Translations under genes and position numbers: made by a program | Notes under the pieces: generated by a model | What the model was told of the DNA's origin: nothing | Database searches by the model: none | Seen by the model: only the letters and a program-made list of their open reading frames with translations | DNA from: Sipunculus nudus | Lineage: Eukaryota > Annelida > Sipuncula > Golfingiida > Sipunculidae | Direction of reading: 5' to 3' | Assembly (NCBI GenBank): GCA_026874595.1 | Contig: CM049313.1 | Location: 54,790,159 to 54,854,158, forward strand | DNA: 64,000 nt | Part shown: positions 27,936 through 38,134 of the stretch, piece by piece | Layout: each line of letters opens with the position of its first letter | Numbering within the stretch: position 1 is the first letter of the stretch

Positions 27936-29012
27936 ATGGACACGGCAGATCATACCACAAAGAATACCCGCAATCGCGAGTCAATGGCCGCTCTTCACCA
28001 TATAGCTGCCATAGCCACATGCCAGGAAACGCAGGACGGGCCCGCACCTCTACCAGGCGTGACAGTCCGCGAACAGAAAATCGACCAGGAAGCGTTAGAA
28101 AACTGGTTGGGCGCAGGAATGTTAGAATGTGCGGAAGACGCACGGGTGCAACTGAAAAGGAAAAAGATGGAGAAAAAGGAAATGATTCATGCAACCAAGT
28201 CAAAGAGCCAACAATGCCGTTCTGACCGTACGCTCCGCGGAAAAAGCAAGTTACGTTTATCTTCTTCAGTCGCGCAACCTAAGCCGAATCAGAACATTCA
28301 AACAACTGCCAGCACCCCACAAACGCCCTCTGAGACGAAGTATGACAAACATCCCAGCACAACTCCAGACACTACGGATGTCACGTCTCTTGATACGCAT
28401 TCAACGAAACGCCACCGGCCATGTTCTGTTCACGGATCCTTGGAGCCTGTGCCACCGGGGGACCGCCAGTTCCCTCACCCCCATTCTGTGCTGGTACAAT
28501 GCAAGCATCCTAAAATGAACCGCTACATAGAAAATATGATATCCACACAGGGATATCTAATGGAGGAAATGGATCCGGTGACCGGGGCCGTCCATCGCCT
28601 GTGGTATGTTCACTTGGAAGACTTGGTAAAAAGGGACGGCGCTCCCGTGAGACCGTGCACCGACGTGCGCTTGTATGACCTAGCACCTGTAACGGACACG
28701 ACGATTGATGATGACGACGAGCCCTTAGAATACCCCGCTTACTGTGTCTTGTGCAAACCTTCACAAGACAACGGCGCAAAAGCCGTCCGCGTCACAAACA
28801 AGCGGGACGACGGACAAGAACGCCCGATGAACCTGGCGATGGACATTCAGACGCGCAAGCCTTTGTTTATGGTTGAAGCCAACGAAATGTATGAAAGCAA
28901 GGCATCGCACCATGGCGGCGTGCCTACCGTGTTTGTCGTTTGCTCTGACCCCGAATCCGTCTTCTACAAAAAGATGAAGGAAATGGGATGCACGTGCGGT
29001 GACACGGACTAG
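27936..29012 (+). CDS. Unknown protein, 358 aa
   Basis: The frame is open from an upstream GTG at 27858, but the first ATG at 27936 is preferred; it lies about 90 bp after the GACACCTTTTATTTGTG element. The first 180 residues are low-complexity (Thr/Ser/Lys/Pro), the remainder is a compact acidic domain ending in a Cys-rich tail (CTCG). No signal peptide or membrane segment. Family not recognised. Confidence 0.72.
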   Translation: MDTADHTTKNTRNRESMAALHHIAAIATCQETQDGPAPLPGVTVREQKIDQEALENWLGAGMLECAEDARVQLKRKKMEKKEMIHATKSKSQQCRSDRTLRGKSKLRLSSSVAQPKPNQNIQTTASTPQTPSETKYDKHPSTTPDTTDVTSLDTHSTKRHRPCSVHGSLEPVPPGDRQFPHPHSVLVQCKHPKMNRYIENMISTQGYLMEEMDPVTGAVHRLWYVHLEDLVKRDGAPVRPCTDVRLYDLAPVTDTTIDDDDEPLEYPAYCVLCKPSQDNGAKAVRVTNKRDDGQERPMNLAMDIQTRKPLFMVEANEMYESKASHHGGVPTVFVVCSDPESVFYKKMKEMGCTCGDTD

Positions 29013-29027
29013 AAATCGCGCACGGTA

Positions 29028-29044
29028 GACACCTTTTATTTGTG
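29028..29044 (+). promoter_or_regulatory. GACACCTTTTATTTGTG element, copy 2
   Basis: Identical over 17 bp to the element at 27831-27847; located 39 bp upstream of the ATG of the 238-aa gene. Confidence 0.5.
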
Positions 29045-29082
29045 TTTGTCACAACGTCTGTTGTGCCCCCCCGAACAAAAGT

Positions 29083-29799
29083 ATGACTCTTGAAACTATG
29101 CACCGCGCAACCGGTAGAAAGAACCGCCTGTCTGCTACGGTTCCCGGAAGTGGAACAACAAACTCTAACAGTCGTGTCACAGATTACGTGTTGAACACGC
29201 TGCACCTCGAATCAGATGGAATCCTTCTTTACTGGTGCCTCGACAGCGGTTCGGATGTTCACGTGTTTTTCAACCTGGCGACGAGTGGTGATAAAACGGT
29301 CGTATTCCACGTCACAGGAAACAGAGTTCTTGTACGGTCAACGGATCTCGACATGCAGTTCAAACGATGGTTGGGGTCAGATTCCGCACGGCACAGCACT
29401 TCAGACACCAGTGTTGACGTCGAGACGGACTCCACGTCAGTTTGTATTTGGCAGGCTGGAGACGAGCGCGTCTCGTTCATACGCGGGAAGGGAAAAGGGA
29501 AGCTGAACCGTTTCGTGCGTGGGATGAAACAAACATTTCGCGGACAACGCGGAGGACCCGCCGGGCTGTTGACAGGGCCCTTGCCTGCGTATATCGTGAT
29601 CGGAGTGTCGCCGTCGAACGCTGTTAACGCCAGCATAACTCGTCACCCGTGGGAAGACGTCACGAGTTACATTTTCCCCGACGCCGGTTCTATATCGATG
29701 AACTTGGGTCTACCAGGGACAGTGAGAGCTGATCTGAACGACGTGTTGCGTGTTTGTTGCTGTATTTTTCATATCGTTCGTCAGCAAAGTTTACCGTGA
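29083..29799 (+). CDS. Unknown protein, 238 aa
   Basis: An intact ATG-initiated frame 39 bp after the repeated promoter-like element. The product is probably beta-rich, with a Lys/Arg/Gly basic stretch at residues 138-165 (GKGKGKLNRF and following) that could contact nucleic acid or membranes, and a Cys-containing C terminus. No signal peptide. An AATAAA signal at 29877 follows. Family not recognised. Confidence 0.72.
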   Translation: MTLETMHRATGRKNRLSATVPGSGTTNSNSRVTDYVLNTLHLESDGILLYWCLDSGSDVHVFFNLATSGDKTVVFHVTGNRVLVRSTDLDMQFKRWLGSDSARHSTSDTSVDVETDSTSVCIWQAGDERVSFIRGKGKGKLNRFVRGMKQTFRGQRGGPAGLLTGPLPAYIVIGVSPSNAVNASITRHPWEDVTSYIFPDAGSISMNLGLPGTVRADLNDVLRVCCCIFHIVRQQSLP

Positions 29800-29876
29800 A
29801 CACCCGACATTTTGTTATAGTTCACAGTTCGGATATATACGGATTCAGGCACATGTATATCACTTGTTTGCTTTTC

Positions 29877-29882
29877 AATAAA
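29877..29882 (+). terminator. Polyadenylation signal of the 238-aa gene
   Basis: AATAAA 78 bp after the stop codon, in the convergent gap before the gB gene; a run of G residues follows near 29941-29951. Confidence 0.6.
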
Positions 29883-30016
29883 CGACAACAACTGACACGT
29901 TTTCTTGTTACTTTTATTGATCATTATACAATGGTGGAAAGGGGGGGGGGGTGGTCCATTACTTGTACAGTTGCATACAAGACAACCCATAGGTCTATAT
30001 AAGACGTATACGTTTT

Positions 30017-30022
30017 TTTATT
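30017..30022 (-). terminator. Polyadenylation signal abutting the gB stop codon
   Basis: TTTATT on the plus strand (AATAAA on the minus strand) directly follows the gB stop codon, leaving a very short 3' untranslated region. Confidence 0.55.
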
Positions 30023-32614
30023 TTAATATACGCTAGGCCATATGGACAATTTGTCCCGTCTTGTCGATCTTTTATTCCATTTCTTGCCCCACATGTCCTT
30101 TTCAGCGTTCACAATGTTATCTTTTCCTGTTTTCCCCAGCAGACGGGTTTGCTCGCCTTTTCCCGCCGGTTCGTCTTCTCCCTCGGACGACGACGACGTA
30201 GAGGAGGAACTCGACGACGTGGACGACCGACGGTCTCTGATAACAACCGTTGGCACCCCGCTTTTCCTGTCTCTGTACTTGACGTAGGCTCCGTGCCCCG
30301 CTTGCACGGTCAGGGCTGTCATTTGTCTTAGGAGTACAAAAAAGGCATAAACGCCACCGATACCCACCATTATCCCCAGTATAAAAGCGATCACCTTACC
30401 AGCAAGTGTACCTAGGAATCCCAAAATCCCAGAAAGGAGTTTACCGAAGAAATCCAACGCACCATTGAATACTGTGCCAACGGCGCTGCCGATGCCGTTG
30501 ATTATGTCGGAAGCGATTTTCCCCAGGTCTGGGTCATTGCTGGTGTAAACCTGATACATGGCCATCGTCCAACGTAAATGGCGATCGAAAACGCGCATCT
30601 GGTTCGCGTTTTCCAGCATAGACATGAGATCGAGCTCGCCTTCGATTTCCTTGTCCGTGTAAGGGTTTTCCATGATGGGGACATCGGCCTCTATCGGGGG
30701 CAGGAAATCGGTGACGTCCCGCAGGGCGGGATCGACGTCATCCACTATGTAGCCGTAATTCATATCACGGATGTAATTTTCAGAAGGCAGGTCCGACAAC
30801 ACAGCAAATTCGGTTTCTGTCCCGTTTTCGTCCGGCAGGGTGATAAGAGTGTAGTTTTTGTACGTGAGCGGTACCTCGTTGATGTAAAAACGCAACATGT
30901 TCGGGTAGCGGCAGGATTCCGTGTACTTGGGCGGGATCACGATCCGTCCGTCATCCATGGCCTGGCCCCGCAGAGGTTCCATGTCCTTTATCCCGGTCAT
31001 GTTGGCCGTCCTGTTGCCCCCGTCCTCCGGGTCATTGAAGTATATGAGAGGCCTGCTGTAGCACAACGATTTGCCCTCGCCGACCTCCAGACTGCGGGCA
31101 AGACGGAAGTCCGTTTCATTGAGGAACCTGCATCGGCTTATCTCGTAAACACTGCCGCGCGGTTTGGCATACACGTCCCGCCCTAAGTACACGGACAGCA
31201 CAGACGACGGGTTGACAATTGCAAGAGAACGCGCCATGTTGTGGTCGTAATAACTCTGAGCGCACCAAGTGTCCAGGCGCTGACGCTGTTGCGAGTTCAT
31301 CCAGTCCACAATCTTCCCAGACACAAAATACCTCACGTTTTCCATTATTTCGTTGGTCATCAGCAGCAGTTCCGACCTGGTTGCGTGGTCAATACTACGT
31401 CTTCGACGGGAAAGGTAATGCGTGCAGTTCAACGCGGCAGCCCCGTGAGCGTCGGCGTGCTGCTTCCTCTTGTACTCCTCACACAAGTGGTCATGGTTTA
31501 CTACGCTTACATTCAGATGTACCGTGGAATGGTTGAGGTGGTTTTCGATTGCAGAAACGGGAACAGTGTCAGGTATCCAAGCGACGATCCCGTAATAGGT
31601 GTCCCAATACATTTCCGTGTAGTTCATTGAACTCAGCCTCTTTGACACGCAGTAGGGATGATCGATGGCACTGAGACTAGGTATCATATGTTTCTGTCGG
31701 TCAAATGTAAGCATTTGTTTTGCGTCCTCCAGCACCAAGTAGAAGCGCCCGTTGCCGTCACCCAGCTTAACCTTGGTTACGTTATGGTGTATCTCTGCCA
31801 GTACATAACCGCATGACATCGTAGGTTCGACTTTGTGCCAAACGATGACCCATTCGTCAGTGGTTATGTGACTGCCCAGTTCAAACGATCTGGCTCCCGT
31901 GCTCGACAGGTTCTGAGCCATGCCCAGCGACGTGTGCACAACCTGATACGGGGGAGAAGCGACAACATACACTTCTTTCATGATACAGTTGTGAGTGTAC
32001 GTTTCCGGATCGTACCCGAACGCGAACCAATTATACTTCACACTGACAGGTATGTTGCTGGAATACGTGACGTATCCGTCGTGGCTCATGCTGACATAAT
32101 ACAACATGTGCGTCTTGCCGTCGATCGTGCAGTCCCTTGTTGAGCGCCATTTCCGACACTCTTCTGCCGAGGGAGGCGCAATCGGGCGGTCCCATTTGTC
32201 CGTTATAAATTTGTGACCAAACCAACCCGTGTACGTTTTTCTGTACGATACGAACCACTGGCAGGCCATGGCGTCGGTCCTGGTGGCTTGAATATTCCTC
32301 TTGAAAGTGATAACCGTCCCGGTTTCGTGGTGGTCCTGTGCATGGTCAGCTGCATGGGGGCATCTCGGGTGAGGAGCGAAATGTACATATTTGGACGGCG
32401 TCCGCGGGTCACAGAACCGCAGTCTGTTCAAACGTTCGTTCCCTTTCAGGTCCGCGTACGCACGTTGCGAGGTGTTAAGCGTAGTTATGTCGATGGCCGA
32501 AGAAGTGACGGCGCCGGACATTTGCTGGAAAGCAGTCACTGCGAAGCAAACACGCAGCACCCAAGACAATATTCCACACATGGCCACAGACGTTGACGTT
32601 TCTGATGAACACAC
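30023..32614 (-). CDS. gB: Envelope glycoprotein B homologue, 863 aa
   Basis: gB is the conserved class III membrane fusion protein of herpesviruses. The product has an N-terminal signal peptide (hydrophobic residues about 12-30; Met12 is an alternative start), many N-glycosylation sequons, and a polybasic RRRR at 403-406 like the furin site of many gB proteins. The block from Cys451 through NPSSVLS, GRDVYAKPRGSVY, CYSRPLIYF and GQ matches the most conserved gB region. A hydrophobic membrane-proximal region leads into a transmembrane helix near 741-762. The roughly 100-residue cytoplasmic tail has a Ser/Thr run at 797-810 and a basic end. Length is typical. Identification is by family motifs seen in the sequence; receptor use is unknown. 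Confidence 0.92.
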   Translation of the reverse strand: MCSSETSTSVAMCGILSWVLRVCFAVTAFQQMSGAVTSSAIDITTLNTSQRAYADLKGNERLNRLRFCDPRTPSKYVHFAPHPRCPHAADHAQDHHETGTVITFKRNIQATRTDAMACQWFVSYRKTYTGWFGHKFITDKWDRPIAPPSAEECRKWRSTRDCTIDGKTHMLYYVSMSHDGYVTYSSNIPVSVKYNWFAFGYDPETYTHNCIMKEVYVVASPPYQVVHTSLGMAQNLSSTGARSFELGSHITTDEWVIVWHKVEPTMSCGYVLAEIHHNVTKVKLGDGNGRFYLVLEDAKQMLTFDRQKHMIPSLSAIDHPYCVSKRLSSMNYTEMYWDTYYGIVAWIPDTVPVSAIENHLNHSTVHLNVSVVNHDHLCEEYKRKQHADAHGAAALNCTHYLSRRRRSIDHATRSELLLMTNEIMENVRYFVSGKIVDWMNSQQRQRLDTWCAQSYYDHNMARSLAIVNPSSVLSVYLGRDVYAKPRGSVYEISRCRFLNETDFRLARSLEVGEGKSLCYSRPLIYFNDPEDGGNRTANMTGIKDMEPLRGQAMDDGRIVIPPKYTESCRYPNMLRFYINEVPLTYKNYTLITLPDENGTETEFAVLSDLPSENYIRDMNYGYIVDDVDPALRDVTDFLPPIEADVPIMENPYTDKEIEGELDLMSMLENANQMRVFDRHLRWTMAMYQVYTSNDPDLGKIASDIINGIGSAVGTVFNGALDFFGKLLSGILGFLGTLAGKVIAFILGIMVGIGGVYAFFVLLRQMTALTVQAGHGAYVKYRDRKSGVPTVVIRDRRSSTSSSSSSTSSSSEGEDEPAGKGEQTRLLGKTGKDNIVNAEKDMWGKKWNKRSTRRDKLSIWPSVY

Positions 32615-32756
32615 ACGTGACGTCTACGCCAGACCACTAAACGGTGATAATACACGAACCGATCGACAAAGCATGAAAACGTGATACGGAGGTCAATATG
32701 GAACATGTGGTCCGTGACAAATACTGACAAAAGAACACCGCATGTTTGTGCGTGAA

Positions 32757-33548
32757 TCACTGGCGCGGACAGGAAATGTTCGCCACAGTTTGTAATCCCT
32801 GCAGAAGCGGCAGACTGGTTTCGAGTCTCCTGCACAATGTGCAACCGCAACCCCGCCACTCCCGTTGCCCCAGGAAAAGGGCCATGCAAATAGACCTCGG
32901 GGTCACGTTGTTCCGGACATATTCATCTACCTCGTAATTGTCAAGTGTGCTGTAAGGAGTAGGTAAATTCGCGCCAATCCCTGACGTCGCAACCACTCTC
33001 CGCATCAACTGGAAGCAATGCTGGCACCACATTTGACAGAATGCCACCCAAATCAGGATTCCTGGTTCAAATGTTGTGACCTGCCCTTCTTCACCTGGCT
33101 CTTCGGGTAACCTCTCTGCAATAGCTGAACATATCGACCACATGTCTTTTGCCATTGTGCTCGACAGAGAGAGATCGATTACGTCCAAGTATCTCCACAG
33201 AGACATCTGACGGCCGTGCGTCTCGAAAAATGTTGCAATATTCCCATTGGCTTCCGACATGCACTTTTCGTAACGCATAATCATCTCTTCATCATCCATG
33301 TCAGACGACGATGACGACGAATCCTCCTCATTTTCTTGTAGTTCTCCCCCACTGTCATCCTCATCTCCGGATCCCAGTACAGGCCAGCCACAAGGGTCAT
33401 CGGCGACACCGTCCCGGGGATTGTTGTTCTCTTCCCTTTCTCCCGACCCGCCTTCCTCATCAGAACGATGAACGTCTTCATTTGGTAATGACATATCGTC
33501 CACGTGGTACCCTGCTGTACCAAGTGTAACCCCTTGTATGTCAGACAT
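32757..33548 (-). CDS. Acidic protein of unknown function, 263 aa
   Basis: The N-terminal 90 residues are strongly acidic with a Ser run followed by Asp/Glu (probable casein kinase 2 type region). The C-terminal part is a compact Cys/Trp-rich helical domain, including CQMWCQHC and CGCTLC, that may bind metal. No signal peptide. A TTTATAA element and an alternating TA run lie 45-75 bp upstream of the ATG. Located between gB and the putative major capsid gene on the same strand. Family not recognised. Confidence 0.7.
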   Translation of the reverse strand: MSDIQGVTLGTAGYHVDDMSLPNEDVHRSDEEGGSGEREENNNPRDGVADDPCGWPVLGSGDEDDSGGELQENEEDSSSSSSDMDDEEMIMRYEKCMSEANGNIATFFETHGRQMSLWRYLDVIDLSLSSTMAKDMWSICSAIAERLPEEPGEEGQVTTFEPGILIWVAFCQMWCQHCFQLMRRVVATSGIGANLPTPYSTLDNYEVDEYVRNNVTPRSICMALFLGQREWRGCGCTLCRRLETSLPLLQGLQTVANISCPRQ

Positions 33549-33591
33549 AGCAAATGAACCAAACTGTCACCAGTGCGGCTGTTATAAAGTC

Positions 33592-33621
33592 GCAGTCACG
33601 ACACAAATATATATATATATA
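33592..33621 (-). promoter_or_regulatory. TATA-rich promoter of the 263-aa gene
   Basis: A TTTATAA element (33592-33598) and an alternating AT run (33607-33621) lie upstream of the minus-strand ATG at 33548. Confidence 0.45.
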
Positions 33622-33847
33622 CCGACGTGCACACAGGGTTTACAACGAAACATGTGATAAATCATTCAAATAGCAACATTCCAACCACGCATGCACAGGA
33701 CCGACTGGACCATACAACAGACAGACGATGCACGCAACAGAAAACACAAACACGTATACAAGCAATATAGTTTTTAATATGATATACCATAGCAATAAAC
33801 AAAAACAGGTGCACGACCCACATTCAAGGACACAATCATGTGATTCA

Positions 33848-36800
33848 TTAATCGGTAGAAACCCGCCTGCGTTTCGGGTCCGGCTCGCCGATCGGCATGA
33901 GAAAACGGAGAGCGGATGACAAATCGTTTTCGTCCATGCGGACGTAAGGGAAACGGGTACAAAAGTCATCGACGCACCTGAACGTCTCTGCGTCCAAGCT
34001 GTTTTTCGGCAGCTGTTCGATATCCACTCCGCTGTTTCCTAAACGTGTGGATATTATCTGGTACAACAGACCAGCCACTTTTTCGACAGGAACGTCAGGG
34101 TCCTCACACATGTCGTCCAAACACGTTTCGAGGTCTTGGATGCTTCCTGTCCTGCCGGCTGCGTCCATGCCGTGTAGCACACTGCGTGCAGCGTGGTGCA
34201 CCTGCATGCGTTGAGAGAACGGCTCCGTGCTAACCCCCAGAAAGAGCGGGTATTGCCGTTTATCGTCAGCATCTTGTTTTCCCGCACGCGGCCAGTTCAT
34301 CGACTTGAGCGCGCCTGTATACAGTGCTGAGAGCTCAGTCTCGTTCACACCCATCAACATCCGGTGACGGACCACAAGATGGTTTTGCAGAACATAAAAA
34401 TTCGGCCTCATACACGCCACCGTGACCTTGTAGCGCAAAGAACTAGCTTCGTTCAGGCAGGACACGCCGTCCTTCACCATCACGAGACCGGCATCACGGA
34501 AGACGGGCATCTGCGCTTCACCAGACTCGCTCTTTGGGTTGTTAAAGGTGACGCCACCCCATCCAGCTTGCACCCAAACGGGTAAAATGGCGTTTTCCTT
34601 CTGGTGTGCATCGGATAGCTGGCTCATGTGACAGAACAGCTGAGACTGGAGGAGGAAAGACGTGAATTCCTTGGAACCGCTGACATGTCTCCCGCCGCGC
34701 AGCGGGCTGGTCTCGACCAGCTGCACCAAACGCACCAGAGCATGCACGTCCGCTTGCCGCAGGTGCACCCCAGATTCCTCAGCATCCAACGCGAGTTCAC
34801 GCAAGGTCTTTGCCTGGATCATCTTTTTAAGTGAAGGGTGGTAACAACTCTGTATGATCTGGACGATCCATCCTTGCGTGTCACGAGACAGAGGTTTCGT
34901 GAAGACGGACAGACCGCTCACCCACCCCCACCCCGTTCCACGAAACCTCTCCTCTTCATTTTCGTGGTTGCCGATGATGTAGTCGTACGATGAATTCCGG
35001 ACAACGCTTGTCACATCTGCCGCAACAGCCGGTGGAATTGCTTCATCCTCGACTGCATCGTCTGATAAACCAGACACCCGCGGAGTTACGGTGAAGTCAC
35101 CCTGTTCCTGATATATGTCGGCAGCACTGACACCCGCACTGCGCGACTCCATGATCGAGGCACGTATGGAACCGTGCGTTTCAGCAAACGGGGCATCAAC
35201 GCTTCCCTGCGGGCGCTGCCATCCTTTCTTGTTTGCGGCAGATTTATCTTTGTACCACGTGGTGGTGTTCATTTTACAGTATGCGTCTTGGACCTTGTAC
35301 CAGACGCAATCCTTCGAACAGTGTTCGTGCGCCAGAACCCTCCCCTGATCGTGCAGGGAAGGTACACTCGCGCTCCTGACAACGTACGGCTTGTACGAGA
35401 ACAACGGTTTGTCGAGCATCAACGGTGAATGCAAAAGCGTCAGTTGCACCTGCTGGTACGTAGCAGCTGCGCTCTGCAGCCGCTTGAATACATCTGCTTG
35501 CGCCATGTTAGAAGCCAGCAAGCACTGGTGCAGCAGTGTGCACTGGTGCATCTTCCACACAGCTGCACCCTGGTAGGCCAACATCTCGCCCGACAACGTG
35601 ATGGCCAGTTCAGACCGCAGTTTCTCTACATCTGTCGCCCCCGCCTTCCTGTTAGCTGTTCTCTCGGCGGCGAGGTTCGCGAAGCGTTTGGCTTCCAACG
35701 TCACGCTCGCGACTGTATCAGTCACACACGAGAACATTTTGCAAACGCTCGTGACATCCAAAGGCGTACTGTCGTGCTTCTTTCGCAGCTGCGAGTCGGG
35801 TTTTGTAATGAAACAACCGGCGAGCGCGTCAATGAAGGACGTGTGTAGACGTCCCGCGTGGGGCTGCACGATCATATCCAGTTCCGGCGGTATTTCTTTG
35901 AGCACGCGTGCCAACACACCCGACGGTGCTTCTTGCGACTCTCTCCTTCTGCTGTCAGATTCTTTTCTCTGGACAAAGGACGATTTCTCAACATTGCCCG
36001 TAAAATGGGGTCCTTTGCACAGCACGTGCAACCCAGGTACGCATAGCCCGTCGTGAGCTGTCCCCCGCTTTTCGAGGATCTGCCTGACGGGGCGTGGGAA
36101 CCACACACAGGGGCAGTTTTCCGGTCCCCTGTCCAAACTGACCCCGTCCTTGTGGCATTTGTGACACATACGTGTATTAATCGCTTTTTTCACATCGCTC
36201 AAGTCAGCGTCCCAGGGCACCCCTTCCGCCAGAGTTTCGAACGAATCTAGCGACCTGGCCGTAACGTGGAGGTCCAACGAAAGGCCGACAAGCCTTTGGG
36301 CCAAGACGGTATTGCCGTGGCGGCCTGCCGAGTCCATGTGCGATTTGATGTTGCCCTGACGCTCCTGCTTATCGAACGGTAGTTCGAAAGGGTAGTTGTC
36401 GATGTCAAACGAAGCACGCCATTTCTGCGACGTCCGTAGCTGGGCCTGCCTGTCTGTCAGTAAGAAAGACGTCATGTCCACGGCGGCTGAGTCCGTGGAC
36501 TTCAGCAAACTGCACAGCAGTGAAGCCTCATTCAACCTCAACGACATTGCTACGGCTTCAGCCAGGCAAGGTGACATTTGGCGTTCCACGTGACCTGGCA
36601 TCATGCGCTCCAGTTCTGCTGTACACTTCTCTGGGTTACCGAAAGGTGTGGCCTCCGCCTGTCGCACTAGGGAAAAGTGCACGTCCTCGTCGCATGGCCA
36701 GTTTTTGAATTCGACAGTGTCCGCGAACCGGCAACTGGTGTTCTGGGTGAGCGTGAGATACACCAGCAGAGCAACCAAAGGGGCGGTTTCTTCAGATATC

Positions 36801-37819
36801 TGCCGCCGTTTGTCACATGCCTGTTGGTTTTGGTACGGGGATGAGAAACCTGGAGGTAGATCCACCTGCCGGTGCACTGGTGTGTCGAGCATGTAAACAA
36901 CCACGTCTGCCAAGTACGGTTTGATATGTAGGTTGTGCATCAGGCCCCTGACGATGCTCCACATCAGCTGGCTGAGCACGGGTGACACGACCAGAAGGTT
37001 TTCAATGGGCTCTTCCGTCGGGGAATTCCTGTCGTCCTGCAGGACGTCCGCAAGCAACTGCTTCCGTTGCGGCCGTCGCTTCGGAGCAGAACGGCGTGTA
37101 GCGTAGGCCAGCGTCGCGTCCCACAAATCCACGGTGACCGCGTTTAGGTTTTCGTGCAGGGATACGTCACGCCTGACCGAGTCCCGCACGAGGAACATGC
37201 AACCGTGCATGAGTGCGCTGATATGCGCCCACGTAAACGTTCCAAAGATGAAAAAATCTTTCGCCTCCAGTGGCGGTCCTTCACTCTTCACAACGCTCAT
37301 GATCCGCTGCACAGTCAGGGAGTGCAGGTCCTTGCCATTGTCCACCAGGTCGGCAGACGTGTATTTCTGCGGAACCGGAAAAAACTCGCTTTTCTCACAA
37401 CCTTCCCAGGCGGGGGTTGTGGTCTGCAGCATGTCATCGATGACCTGCCTCACGTTCTTCATTTGTCTCATCGGGTTGTCATGCTCGTGTAGACGCGGGT
37501 CATCGTACCCGTGCAGGAGGAACAAGAACGGATACCTGCCGGCACTGTTGACTTCACCGTCCGGTGTCTCCACGAAACCTTTCCAGGGCAGATCACTTTC
37601 CACGGTCAGCCCCCTCACGACAGGTAACCAACCACCGGGTTCCCCTTCGCATTGCGCCAACAGCTGTTTAACTATGATGCCTCCTGCGACGTCAAGCGAG
37701 AGCAAATCGTCCCTCTTGACCACATACAAACGGGCAGGCGTGATATCCCCTAGATCGCCGGTCTCGCAAAGACTGGTGTAGTCTCTCTCGTCTGGTTTAC
37801 TACCACCCGACCTGTGCAT
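33848..37819 (-). CDS. Putative major capsid protein, 1323 aa
   Basis: A single intact frame of 1323 codons with a TATA box (37908-37915) about 90 bp upstream. The length is close to that of herpesvirus major capsid proteins (about 1370 residues), which build the icosahedral shell from HK97-type hexons and pentons. It is soluble-looking, has no signal peptide or membrane segment, and ends in a short basic tail. It lies on the opposite strand from, and about 1.8 kb from, the protease-scaffold gene whose C-terminal tail would bind it. The call rests on size, composition and neighbourhood, not on a diagnostic motif; another very large tegument protein is the alternative. Confidence 0.55.
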   Translation of the reverse strand: MHRSGGSKPDERDYTSLCETGDLGDITPARLYVVKRDDLLSLDVAGGIIVKQLLAQCEGEPGGWLPVVRGLTVESDLPWKGFVETPDGEVNSAGRYPFLFLLHGYDDPRLHEHDNPMRQMKNVRQVIDDMLQTTTPAWEGCEKSEFFPVPQKYTSADLVDNGKDLHSLTVQRIMSVVKSEGPPLEAKDFFIFGTFTWAHISALMHGCMFLVRDSVRRDVSLHENLNAVTVDLWDATLAYATRRSAPKRRPQRKQLLADVLQDDRNSPTEEPIENLLVVSPVLSQLMWSIVRGLMHNLHIKPYLADVVVYMLDTPVHRQVDLPPGFSSPYQNQQACDKRRQISEETAPLVALLVYLTLTQNTSCRFADTVEFKNWPCDEDVHFSLVRQAEATPFGNPEKCTAELERMMPGHVERQMSPCLAEAVAMSLRLNEASLLCSLLKSTDSAAVDMTSFLLTDRQAQLRTSQKWRASFDIDNYPFELPFDKQERQGNIKSHMDSAGRHGNTVLAQRLVGLSLDLHVTARSLDSFETLAEGVPWDADLSDVKKAINTRMCHKCHKDGVSLDRGPENCPCVWFPRPVRQILEKRGTAHDGLCVPGLHVLCKGPHFTGNVEKSSFVQRKESDSRRRESQEAPSGVLARVLKEIPPELDMIVQPHAGRLHTSFIDALAGCFITKPDSQLRKKHDSTPLDVTSVCKMFSCVTDTVASVTLEAKRFANLAAERTANRKAGATDVEKLRSELAITLSGEMLAYQGAAVWKMHQCTLLHQCLLASNMAQADVFKRLQSAAATYQQVQLTLLHSPLMLDKPLFSYKPYVVRSASVPSLHDQGRVLAHEHCSKDCVWYKVQDAYCKMNTTTWYKDKSAANKKGWQRPQGSVDAPFAETHGSIRASIMESRSAGVSAADIYQEQGDFTVTPRVSGLSDDAVEDEAIPPAVAADVTSVVRNSSYDYIIGNHENEEERFRGTGWGWVSGLSVFTKPLSRDTQGWIVQIIQSCYHPSLKKMIQAKTLRELALDAEESGVHLRQADVHALVRLVQLVETSPLRGGRHVSGSKEFTSFLLQSQLFCHMSQLSDAHQKENAILPVWVQAGWGGVTFNNPKSESGEAQMPVFRDAGLVMVKDGVSCLNEASSLRYKVTVACMRPNFYVLQNHLVVRHRMLMGVNETELSALYTGALKSMNWPRAGKQDADDKRQYPLFLGVSTEPFSQRMQVHHAARSVLHGMDAAGRTGSIQDLETCLDDMCEDPDVPVEKVAGLLYQIISTRLGNSGVDIEQLPKNSLDAETFRCVDDFCTRFPYVRMDENDLSSALRFLMPIGEPDPKRRRVSTD

Positions 37820-37907
37820 GTTTGAACCGTATGTCTACGCTTCTGGTCGAAACAACTGTCAAGTCCTGCAACTGCGAGCACAATAAGCGAAACGCAGTCG
37901 GTGCGCG

Positions 37908-37915
37908 CTTTTATA
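37908..37915 (-). promoter_or_regulatory. TATA box of the putative major capsid gene
   Basis: TATAAAAG on the minus strand about 90 bp upstream of the start codon. Confidence 0.6.
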
Positions 37916-38134
37916 AGGAGGTCTGGCGTCAAACCGTTTCCTACTGCTGCATGATATGCTGTGGCAACCACGTGACAAGGCAGCTTTACAAAAAATGAGT
38001 TCGGCGTGTGAAACACACAAGTGATACTTCAGAGTGTGGAGCGACTTCTGGAACTCATACCATCAGAAGACCCCGACTAGACAGGGTATGATTACGTGGT
38101 ACAACACCGCACACACACAAATATACACCGGGCC

